DNA of 6,039 nt from Armatimonadota bacterium (GCA_014381035.1 JACMIS010000593.1:1-6039); one strand, 5' to 3'; shown: positions 1-5,456, counted from the stretch's first letter. Numbers and translations are program-made. The notes: generated by a model not told the origin, from the sequence alone.

Positions 1-321
1 ACCGATGAGAACGGGGTGGATCGCCCGACCCTCCCGGGAACCCAGTGGGAAGTGTACGCGGCAGAGGACGTGCTGAAAGCGCCCGGTGCGGGATTCATAC
101 GCCTTGATGGAGTACGTGCGAGTGCCTACGGGACAGGCAACTCCCAGTCCCATGCCGGTTTGCTTCTTGTGCCGCCGCCAGGCACGAAAGCACCGGCGAT
201 CACGGTGTTCGGGGTGTACCGCGATGATTACGGTCGCGTGTACCGCAAAGCCGCTACCGTCGCCGTGCGTGCCGACGCCCCGGAGATCGTACCGTATAAG
301 TTTCCCGGCGAACGCCAGTAA
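1..321 (+). CDS. C-terminal part of an unrecognised protein (5' end outside window)
   Basis: The frame is open from the first base and ends at TAA (319-321), so this is the last 106 codons of a longer gene. The GTG at 16 is probably internal, since the reading frame continues to its left without a stop. The visible part has alternating hydrophobic and polar runs and many Gly, Pro and Thr residues, which suggests a beta-rich, possibly extracellular domain. I see no catalytic motif and do not recognise the family. The tail PEIVPYKFPGERQ is notable because a near-copy, PEIVPYRFPGERR followed by a stop, is found at 5469-5510 at the far end of the Rhs array. The gene converges on a NADAR 3' remnant only six bases after its stop. 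It could be a surface or secreted protein, but no function can be assigned. Confidence 0.6.
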   Translation, partial: TDENGVDRPTLPGTQWEVYAAEDVLKAPGAGFIRLDGVRASAYGTGNSQSHAGLLLVPPPGTKAPAITVFGVYRDDYGRVYRKAATVAVRADAPEIVPYKFPGERQ

Positions 322-390
322 GCAGCGTCAGCTCGGCGGACTTTCCCCGCGAAAAGACTCGCGCATTTCCATGAGGATCGTGCCAAGCGA
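259..390. repeat. Left copy of the direct repeat flanking the Rhs array
   Basis: This segment matches 5457-5579 in the same orientation. It contains the 3' end of gene 1, a six-base spacer (gcagcg, 322-327, identical in both copies) and the 3' end of a NADAR gene on the minus strand. The copies differ by a short indel near 272-280 and by scattered substitutions, most of them silent in the two reading frames. Homology ends at about 390, where Rhs coding sequence begins. Confidence 0.88.
328..390 (-). pseudogene. 3' remnant of a NADAR-family gene
   Basis: Read on the minus strand, this stretch ends in TGA (complement of 328-330) and encodes LGTILMEMRESFRGESPPS at its C-terminus. The complete NADAR gene at 5517-5972 ends LGTLLMEMRESFRGESPPS with TAA. 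About twenty codons remain; upstream of them on the minus strand the sequence changes abruptly to Rhs coding sequence on the plus strand. Compared with the intact gene, almost every difference in the shared part lies at the third position of NADAR codons, and even the stop codon differs (TGA versus TAA). The fragment therefore descends from a gene that was under selection before it was cut. It can have no activity now. Confidence 0.85.
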
Positions 391-431
391 ACTCGCGGCG
401 TTATTTCATCTACGAAGGCGGCGGCCCCGTA

Positions 432-1277
432 ATGGAATTCGATGGTTCGGGCAATGTAATGGCGGTCAACACGTTCGGCGCGAATGGGGTGATTGCGCGG
501 CGCGAGAACAACGCTTCCAAGTATTACTTGTTCGACGAGCGGGGGAGTGCGGTTCAGCGTGTCGATGCCAGTACAGGTGTAACGGACTTCAAGTTAACCG
601 ATGGATACGGAACTTCGGTTGCGGGTGCTAACGTTGACGACCCGTACTTTGGCTTCGGAGGGCAGTGGGGCTATTACACCGACACAGAGACGCAAATGGT
701 ACTCTGTCATCTGCGACACTATGACCCTACCAACGGACGCTGGTTGACCAAAGATCCAATACAGCAGATGGGCGGTACAAATGTTTATGAATACTGCCGC
801 AGTTCACCGACGTCGCTCGTAGACCCCTTCGGACTTCAGCATGCTCCCGGAGGTCCGTGGCACCCGTCACCAGGCTGGGCAATGGGATGCAAGCCGGGCG
901 ACTCATGTTCCGAGATCTCGCGGACAATGGACCGCATCCGAAAGTCGCTCCTCAGTCATATCAAATGGGACATAAGCAACCCCACGGTGGGTTGGCCGGA
1001 CGGGCGGCACTACGATGACATAGCCAATTTAATTGGTGCATACAACAATTGCATGAGTTTGCATTGGGCGAACTGCAAAAAGCCGAACAGATTTCAAGTG
1101 TGCCCTGTGCCACGTCCCGTTCCTGCGCCTTTCGTTATACCGGACTGGCTTCCTGCTGTGGGCGGAGTCATCATAGCAGGCGGGGTTCTCGTCATTGTAT
1201 GTACGCTTGCACCTGAGATATGCGCTGTAATTGCCGCAGGACTTATCGGGTCTGGAGGACGCTTAGTTCCTCGTTAG
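432..1277 (+). CDS. Displaced Rhs C-terminal module A: short core fragment plus toxin-like tip with hydrophobic tail
   Basis: This encodes 281 residues from ATG 432. Residues 1 to about 133 match the end of an Rhs repeat-associated core: TFGANG, FDERGS, GFGGQWGYYTD, HYDPTNGRW, DPIQ (108-111) and DPFGLQ near 131, where Rhs proteins change from conserved core to variable tip. Rhs homology also continues upstream of the ATG (RYFIYEGG from 399) without a start codon, and the frame is closed by TGA at 372, so the unit is a fragment rather than a complete gene. The tip (about 134-281) has several Cys and Trp residues. It ends in a strongly hydrophobic segment at 241-273 that could span or insert into a membrane. 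I do not recognise the tip; a membrane-acting toxin is a guess. It probably needs recombination onto a full Rhs gene to be exported. Candidate partner: the gene at 1441. Confidence 0.72.
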   Translation: MEFDGSGNVMAVNTFGANGVIARRENNASKYYLFDERGSAVQRVDASTGVTDFKLTDGYGTSVAGANVDDPYFGFGGQWGYYTDTETQMVLCHLRHYDPTNGRWLTKDPIQQMGGTNVYEYCRSSPTSLVDPFGLQHAPGGPWHPSPGWAMGCKPGDSCSEISRTMDRIRKSLLSHIKWDISNPTVGWPDGRHYDDIANLIGAYNNCMSLHWANCKKPNRFQVCPVPRPVPAPFVIPDWLPAVGGVIIAGGVLVIVCTLAPEICAVIAAGLIGSGGRLVPR

Positions 1278-1278
1278 T

Positions 1279-1315
1279 AGTGGCATAGCACACTGGCATT
1301 CCATGCTAAACCACT
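1279..1315. repeat. Imperfect inverted repeat right after toxin module A
   Basis: Arms 1279-1290 and 1304-1315 pair at 10 of 12 positions around a 13-base loop, starting two bases after the module A stop codon. There is no T-run after the second arm, so a classical Rho-independent terminator is not supported. It lies directly beside the larger inverted repeat at 1321-1403. Confidence 0.5.
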
Positions 1316-1320
1316 CGGAA

Positions 1321-1403
1321 ATAAAGTTTTGCACTATAAACTTTTCTGGCTGTTTCGCCCAGAGGTACTTAAAATCATATAATTTTATAGTGCAAAACTT
1401 TAT
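1321..1403. repeat. 83-bp element with perfect 20-bp terminal inverted repeats
   Basis: The arms 1321-1340 and 1384-1403 are exact reverse complements (ATAAAGTTTTGCACTATAAA and its complement) separated by 43 bases. A small inner hairpin (TCTGG/CCAGA) lies near 1345-1363. The element is AT-rich, unlike the Rhs DNA around it, and fills the gap between a toxin module and the next gene. Perfect arms of this length suggest a miniature inverted-repeat element or a strong folded RNA. No target-site duplication longer than the TA inside the palindrome ends is visible, so a mobile origin is not shown. Confidence 0.75.
1378..1383 (+). promoter_or_regulatory. Possible -10 box (TATAAT) for the gene at 1441
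   Basis: A perfect TATAAT lies 57 bases before the likely ATG at 1441, inside the 83-bp inverted-repeat element. No good -35 box is present at 16-18 bases; the nearest T-rich candidate near 1352 is too far. In AT-rich DNA such a hexamer can occur by chance. Confidence 0.25.
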
Positions 1404-1440
1404 CCTACGATACGTCTCACCTGACGAACTTGGCAACAGT

Positions 1441-1956
1441 ATGAAATCGCAACAAATCCTTGAACAGATCGCCGAATATGAGGAGATTGATAGTCCAGTA
1501 GCTGAATCCACACTCCGTTTTTATATTTCGCACGGTTCATTCAAAGTACACGAGAAAATAAATACACTTATTGTCAAGCACTCCAAAGTCGTATCTGAAA
1601 TGAAGCCAGATCTACGCCTTCAGTTTATGCTAAAGCATTTGACGGAGGGTAGAAAGAGTCTAAGGGACTTCGAGGTAGCTGAACGCATCCGAGAGTTTTT
1701 ATCTGAAATGATCAACTTCAGCGTTGACGATGATAGCCGCCGGAAGCTCTTGCAGGCGTTAATATCTCTTGTAGAGGCGATTATCGATGATAGCCTCAAA
1801 GATTCACGTGGCTATGAGGCAACCCTGATTGATCCGATAGTGACTGAATATCCAGAAATCGCTAATCAGAATAGTTATAGATATGGTTCGCACATTGCAA
1901 CTATGATCCATAGCTCACTCAGCATTATTCATGGTGTTGGTTCATATAGACGGTAA
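1441..1956 (+). CDS. Unrecognised helical protein, candidate immunity protein for module A
   Basis: This encodes 171 residues from ATG 1441. The frame is open from further upstream (an ATG at 1303), but that start would run translation through the 20-bp inverted repeats, so I prefer 1441; the ribosome binding site there is weak. The sequence is rich in Leu, Ile, Glu, Lys and Ser with few Gly or Pro, and looks largely alpha-helical (for example EFLSEMINF and LLQALISLVEAIIDD). It has no signal peptide or membrane segment, so it should be cytosolic. It is clearly more AT-rich than the Rhs core DNA. Its place immediately after a toxin tip is that of an immunity gene in Rhs systems, but this is a positional inference; I recognise no family. 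A 12-bp inverted repeat overlaps its stop codon. Confidence 0.65.
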   Translation: MKSQQILEQIAEYEEIDSPVAESTLRFYISHGSFKVHEKINTLIVKHSKVVSEMKPDLRLQFMLKHLTEGRKSLRDFEVAERIREFLSEMINFSVDDDSRRKLLQALISLVEAIIDDSLKDSRGYEATLIDPIVTEYPEIANQNSYRYGSHIATMIHSSLSIIHGVGSYRR

Positions 1957-1965
1957 TGCTGAGTG
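1916..1965. repeat. Inverted repeat across the end of the 1441 gene
   Basis: Arms 1916-1927 and 1954-1965 are perfect 12-bp reverse complements (CACTCAGCATTA and TAATGCTGAGTG) with a 26-base loop. The right arm contains the TAA stop (1954-1956) and ends at the GTG that opens Rhs fragment C. It may stabilise or end the transcript, but no T-run follows. Confidence 0.6.
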
Positions 1966-2183
1966 TTCGGCATGAAGACGCCGACCACGTTCACCTACAA
2001 CGAACCGAGCGGACTGGTGACGAGTTTCACTCACCCGAAGTCGGGCGGCGGGTCGAACACGTACTCGTTTGTGTGGGACGCACTCGGCAACATCCAGTCT
2101 GAAACCATGCCGGGGAAGAACGCGGTCGCCAGCAAGACTACCACGCAGAACTACACGACGGTCGGCAATCGTTTCAGGTCCAC
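1963..2183 (+). pseudogene. Rhs core fragment C, tip-less
   Basis: From GTG 1963 or ATG 1972 the frame encodes about 70 residues of YD-repeat style: TFTYNEPSGLVTSF, then NTYSFVWDALGNIQSETMPG and a run ending TTVGNRF. This resembles an Rhs/YD-repeat region that lies before the core end seen in units A, D and E. Rhs likeness stops near 2183. After that the frame continues without a stop to 2385, but only as an off-frame reading of the gene at 2225. No core end, DPxG motif or toxin tip is present, so it is a scar of an older Rhs module that once preceded the 2225 gene. Confidence 0.65.
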
Positions 2184-2224
2184 AGCCAAATTTTTATCGC
2201 TCCAAAAGATGGGAAAGGAAAAGG

Positions 2225-2563
2225 ATGAGTTCAGTTTTTTCGGAATTGCGCGAGGCAGAAGTCGATACGGCATCAGGAAAAATGGTCTTGCGTCCAGGCG
2301 ACCGAATCCGGGTTGTCGGTGTGCCGACTTCTGTCGAAACGTACGCCGCCGATGTCATAGAAGAGGCAAGAGCGTTGTTTGCTAATCTGGTTGGGCGGTT
2401 ATACACAGTTGACGGTTTTAACGAGTTAGATTTTATCGAGATCAACGTGCTTGAAGATGGAACGCATGCGACTGATTTCGATCGAGACGAACATGATATA
2501 GTCACGATTTGGATTGAGCCGGAGTATGTCGAGGTGATCAATCCCTCACCATCAAGTAATTAG
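2225..2563 (+). CDS. Small acidic unrecognised protein, candidate orphan immunity protein
   Basis: This encodes 112 residues from ATG 2225, preceded at five bases by a good ribosome binding site (AAAGGA, 2214-2219), which fixes the start over upstream in-frame codons. The protein is acidic, with many Asp and Glu residues in its second half (FDRDEHDIV, WIEPEYVEVI). The motif VLRPGDRIRVVGVP resembles the first strands of a small SH3-like or KOW-type beta barrel, but this is a shape impression rather than a family call. There is no signal peptide or membrane segment. It follows Rhs fragment C, whose tip is missing, so it may be an immunity gene kept after its toxin was lost. It could equally be an unrelated cargo gene. 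Confidence 0.7.
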   Translation: MSSVFSELREAEVDTASGKMVLRPGDRIRVVGVPTSVETYAADVIEEARALFANLVGRLYTVDGFNELDFIEINVLEDGTHATDFDRDEHDIVTIWIEPEYVEVINPSPSSN

Positions 2564-2573
2564 TCTGTCGCTT

Positions 2574-2693
2574 GTGCCCTGATGAACCTTGACAAACCAA
2601 TCCGACAATGTGAAAGTGCCGCTGGTATGTTTTCTCCTCTACGGGGGACGAATCGGGATTAGCGGATTTAATCGTGAAGGTTCATCAGGGCAC
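2574..2693. repeat. 120-bp imperfect palindrome with perfect 17-bp arms
   Basis: Arms 2574-2590 and 2677-2693 are exact reverse complements (GTGCCCTGATGAACCTT and its complement). A second pair, AATCCG (2599-2604) and CGGATT (2663-2668), is placed symmetrically eight bases inside each arm. It starts ten bases after the stop of the 2225 gene and lies just before Rhs unit D. The stem-loop is too long-looped for an intrinsic terminator. No clear target duplication flanks it. It may be a miniature element or a recombination site. Confidence 0.7.
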
Positions 2694-2792
2694 CATGTTC
2701 ATTGTGAGAATGTGCTCAGTGACCGGAGCTACGTGGCGTATATTATCGCCGGAGTGAGGAAGGTGGGAGCTTCGGCGACTGGACAGGGGCAC

Positions 2793-4505
2793 ATGACACA
2801 GTCACGAACGACCCGTAGGGCTATCTACGGGCGTCTGGGTAGCACGACCGATCAGCAGGGCACCGAGACGTATGCGTATGACGACCGGGACGCGATAACG
2901 CAGAAGGTGGTGACATACGCCGGTCTGCCCGGCAAGACCATCGGCAAGGCGTACCACGCGGACGGGAGCATACAGACCGTGAGCACGCCCGCCGGGTCGT
3001 TCGGGTTCGCCTACGACGGGGCGGGGCGGATGGTCTCGCAGACCAACCCGTTCGGCGAGACGACGGGGTACACCTACCTGAACAACGACTGGCTGGCGGC
3101 GCAGACGCTGGCGAACGGGGCGGGCGTGTCGTTCACGCACAACGCGGTCGGTCAACTCACCGCGCAGGTGAACACGCTGGGTGCGGCGACGCTCTCGCAG
3201 TTCACGGGTATGACGTACGACGGCGTCGGCAACCGGACAAACGTTACGTCGGGCGTTACCGGTCAGGCGGCACTGAGCGGGGCGACGACATACACGTATG
3301 ACGCGAAGAACCAGCTGACACAGGAGGCGAGCGCGCGGGCGGGCGGCTACACGAACAACTTCGTGTACGACAGTAGCGGCAACCCGACGACGTTCAAGGG
3401 GCAGAGCCGAACCCACAACGCGAAGAACCAACTGACGAATACGGGATTCGGCTACGACAGCGACGGCAACCCGACGACCTACAACGGTCTGGCGGCGACG
3501 TTCAACGTGAACGACTGCCTGACCGCGCTGGGCACGCAACTCACGGCGGGCTACACGGGCGAGGGCTTGCGTGCCTGGAAACAGAACAACGCGGGAACCC
3601 GCACCTACTTCCTGTACGACAACGGCGTCCCGGTCTGCGAACTCGACGGGGCGGGTGCGGTAGTCTCGACGAACACGTTCGGACCGAACGGTCTGGTGTC
3701 GCGGCGCACGGGCGGCAGTTCGGCGTTCTACACGTTCGACGAGCGCGGCGGCACGGTCCAGCGGCTAAACAGTGCGGGAACCGTTCTGTCGTCGCGGATG
3801 ACGGACGCTTTCGGCACGCCGGGCGGGTCGGCAAGCACGGGCGACCCATACGACGGCTTCGGCGGGCAGTGGGGCTACTACACCGACGCGGAAACAGGAC
3901 TACAACTCTGCACGTACAGGTATTACGACCCGGCGACTGGTCGGTGGATAAATCGCGATCCTATTGGCTACGCGGGCGGCGTCAACCTTTATACGTACTG
4001 CAACAACAACCCCGTATTAAGTAACGATAGCTCAGGGCTTGCGTCTTGGGTAACTAAACCTGACGACCTAGGCTTGACGTATTATGGGCACGCCTGGATC
4101 AAGATGAACAAACCATGCGGTCCGAATAAAACCAAGTCATTTGGGTTTTGGCCCAACAGTCAAAGTGGCATGTGGCCGGGTGGAGGCGAGCGTGGTGAGA
4201 TACACAGCCCAGATCTTGACGGTGAAACATATGTGCATGACAGAATCGATAACCCAGAGTTTGAGGCTGCGTTATGTGCCTGTATAGTTGCTGACATGGG
4301 CGCGACTTTACCTGGTGGAGGCGGCAACTTCAGCAAGGAGTATACGTGGCGGGTACCTCTCTATATGTGCGGCAGTTGGGCAAAGGACATGTGGGATTGT
4401 GCGAGTAGAAAGTTACTGAAGGAAAAGGGCTATGGGTATTTTTTGGAAAAGGGAAACAACGTGCGTTTAGTTTCTCCTTGGCCATTCAGGACAATAAGCT
4501 ACTAG
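2793..4505 (+). CDS. Rhs/YD-repeat protein D with a permuted papain/NlpC-like toxin tip (N-terminally incomplete)
   Basis: This encodes 570 residues from ATG 2793, which has GGGG three bases upstream (slightly close). The frame is open further back to a TTG at 2589, but that part crosses the 120-bp palindrome and is not Rhs-like. Rhs homology starts near GRLGSTTDQQGTETYAYDDRD. YD repeats follow (FAYDGAGRMVSQTNPFGE, MTYDGVGNRTNV, YTYDAKNQLTQEAS, FVYDSSGNPTTF), then the core end (FDERGGTVQRL, GFGGQWGYYTDAETGLQL, RYYDPATGRW, DPIGYAGG at 389-396). The tip is about residues 417-570: GHAWIKM with His433, a GFWP motif, acidic GEIHSPDLDGE, and YMCGSWAKD with Cys526. His early and Cys late is the order of circularly permuted papain/NlpC or LRAT-like enzymes (peptidases, amidases, acyltransferases). 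There is no signal peptide or long N-terminal domain, so this is probably a displaced module that cannot be exported as it stands. Hairpins follow its stop. Confidence 0.78.
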   Translation: MTQSRTTRRAIYGRLGSTTDQQGTETYAYDDRDAITQKVVTYAGLPGKTIGKAYHADGSIQTVSTPAGSFGFAYDGAGRMVSQTNPFGETTGYTYLNNDWLAAQTLANGAGVSFTHNAVGQLTAQVNTLGAATLSQFTGMTYDGVGNRTNVTSGVTGQAALSGATTYTYDAKNQLTQEASARAGGYTNNFVYDSSGNPTTFKGQSRTHNAKNQLTNTGFGYDSDGNPTTYNGLAATFNVNDCLTALGTQLTAGYTGEGLRAWKQNNAGTRTYFLYDNGVPVCELDGAGAVVSTNTFGPNGLVSRRTGGSSAFYTFDERGGTVQRLNSAGTVLSSRMTDAFGTPGGSASTGDPYDGFGGQWGYYTDAETGLQLCTYRYYDPATGRWINRDPIGYAGGVNLYTYCNNNPVLSNDSSGLASWVTKPDDLGLTYYGHAWIKMNKPCGPNKTKSFGFWPNSQSGMWPGGGERGEIHSPDLDGETYVHDRIDNPEFEAALCACIVADMGATLPGGGGNFSKEYTWRVPLYMCGSWAKDMWDCASRKLLKEKGYGYFLEKGNNVRLVSPWPFRTISY

Positions 4506-4520
4506 GGGTGTTACAAACGA

Positions 4521-4548
4521 AGATCACTGGGGCAAGCCCCGGTGATCT
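4521..4548. terminator. Strong GC-rich hairpin after unit D, terminator-like without a T-run
   Basis: Arms 4521-4532 and 4537-4548 form a 12-bp stem (one G-T wobble) with a CAAG tetraloop, 15 bases after the toxin stop codon. The bases after the stem are not T-rich, so termination by the intrinsic route is uncertain; RNA protection is equally possible. It would separate the toxin transcript from the ankyrin gene at 4702. Confidence 0.45.
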
Positions 4549-4553
4549 ACCGG

Positions 4554-4577
4554 GTAGGCGGCTTTCATGTCGCCTAC
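4554..4577. repeat. Second small hairpin downstream of unit D
   Basis: GTAGGCG (4554-4560) and CGCCTAC (4571-4577) are perfect 7-bp arms with a 10-base loop, directly after the larger hairpin. The pair of adjacent hairpins after toxin D mirrors the two adjacent inverted repeats after toxin A. Confidence 0.4.
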
Positions 4578-4701
4578 AGTCCCCAGGACTACGCCGCCTG
4601 GAATCGTCGCAGACGTTCCAACCGGAGCGCAACAGTCCACGGAAATCAAACCCTTCGCGATTAAAGTGACGTGCCGAACAAGGCAGGGATGTAGAAATCA
4701 G

Positions 4702-5163
4702 ATGAAAAACATGCCTCGCAAATCGAACAATCTGCGCTTGCTTGGGATTTTGATACTTATCGTTGGAGTAGTGTTTGTTTTCGTGAGGCTGAGCGCACTT
4801 GTGAGTGTATGGAATTACGTCGCCGCAGCAGGAAACGGCGACATCGTAGCAGTTAGACGCTATCTCGATTCTGGTGTACCGCCAGATGCTCCTCGGACGA
4901 TACCTACTGGGCGTGCTATCGAGATGGCGTCTTATAACGGCCATTATGATGTGGTCAACTTATTGCTAGACCGAGGAGCTAATCCTACGCACGGCATCAG
5001 GGCGGCGACTCTTAGAAGGCATTTAGATGTTGTTAAATTATTGGTTCGCCGAGGAGCCGATATTAAAGGACGGGATAAGAGTAATAAATCACTCATGAAA
5101 TTTGCTGAGGATTCTGGCGGTCCAGAAATAGTCACCTTTCTGAGGCAATCAGGGGCGGAATAA
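4702..5163 (+). CDS. Membrane-anchored ankyrin-repeat protein, candidate immunity protein for toxin D
   Basis: This encodes 153 residues from ATG 4702; a second ATG (4711) is possible. The ribosome binding site is weak (AGGGA about twelve bases upstream). A basic N-terminus (Lys2, Arg6, Lys7) leads into a hydrophobic helix at 11-34 that looks like an uncleaved membrane anchor. Residues 35-153 contain three to four ankyrin repeats: NYVAAAGNGDIVAVRRYLDSG, then AIEMASYNGHYDVVNLLLDRGA, then HLDVVKLLVRRGADI, and a degenerate last one. Ankyrin repeats bind proteins. By the positive-inside rule the repeats may face the periplasm or cell exterior, which would suit neutralising a toxin acting on the envelope. 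Its place after toxin D supports an immunity role by position only. Other ankyrin functions remain possible. Confidence 0.75.
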   Translation: MKNMPRKSNNLRLLGILILIVGVVFVFVRLSALVSVWNYVAAAGNGDIVAVRRYLDSGVPPDAPRTIPTGRAIEMASYNGHYDVVNLLLDRGANPTHGIRAATLRRHLDVVKLLVRRGADIKGRDKSNKSLMKFAEDSGGPEIVTFLRQSGAE

Positions 5164-5225
5164 TAAGATCAGTGATGTTGAGCGTCGGTGATAGCCCTCG
5201 AGCGCGGAGGCAGAGCGGTATAGGG

Positions 5226-5456
5226 AACCGCAGGCACTTCCTGTACGACGGCGGCGTCCCGGTTTGCGAACTCGACGGGGCGGGGACCGTCGTTGCCACG
5301 AACACGTGGGGACCGAACGGGTTAGTCTCGCGGCGCAACGGCGGCAGTTCGGCGTTCTACACGTTCGACGAGCGCGGCGGCACGGTCCAGCGTTTGTGAA
5401 TAGCGCGGGAGCCGTGCTGTCATCCCGGAGCGCGGAAGCGTTTGACACGGACTTCT
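5226..5456 (+). pseudogene. Rhs core fragment E, frameshifted and tip-less
   Basis: The frame starting at GTG 5172 becomes Rhs-like at about 5229 (RRHFLYDGGVPVCELDGAG, then TWGPNGLVSRR and FDERGGTVQRL) and stops at TGA 5397-5399. Aligned with unit D (from about 3597), two extra bases at 5397-5398 shift the frame. Rhs homology then resumes as NSAGAVLSSR...AFDT up to about 5450. It breaks off before the GGQWGYYTD and DPxG parts and joins the gene 1 tail copy. A 53-bp block (5340-5392) is identical to 3711-3763 in unit D. No tip or immunity gene remains, so it is non-functional as a toxin. Confidence 0.8.

Larger units (their letters stand above)
4506..4664 (+). other. Possible protein-coding remnant after Rhs unit D
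   Basis: The frame open after the TAG at 4503 reads without a stop to TAA 4662-4664 and includes a plausible protein-like stretch (VIYRVGGFHVAYSPQDYAAW, then an Arg-rich run), with a GTG at 4542. It has no ATG and no recognisable family. The DNA also forms hairpins at 4521-4548 and 4554-4577. It may be the tail of another tip or chance. Confidence 0.2.

Noticed and set aside
86..631. 181-codon plus-strand frame starting at 86
   Set aside because: It is an off-frame reading across gene 1, the NADAR remnant and Rhs module A, with an Arg- and Cys-rich unnatural product.
1303..1440. Upstream ATG (1303) as the start of the 1441 gene
   Set aside because: The added 46 residues are translated from the perfect inverted repeat and look non-protein-like; ATG 1441 is preferred although its ribosome binding site is weak.
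1321..2693. Integron attC sites at the inverted repeats, making this a cassette array
   Set aside because: The arms lack the RYYYAAC and GTTRRRY ends expected of attC, the elements do not share sequence, and no integrase is present in the window.
2589..2792. TTG at 2589 as the start of Rhs unit D
   Set aside because: The extra 68 residues are read through the 120-bp palindrome and have no Rhs likeness or signal peptide; ATG 2793 is a better start.
2802..3539. Long open frame on the minus strand (245 codons) opposite Rhs unit D
   Set aside because: The product is Arg- and Val-rich and low in complexity, as expected for the antisense of GC-rich YD repeats; the plus-strand frame shows clear Rhs homology.
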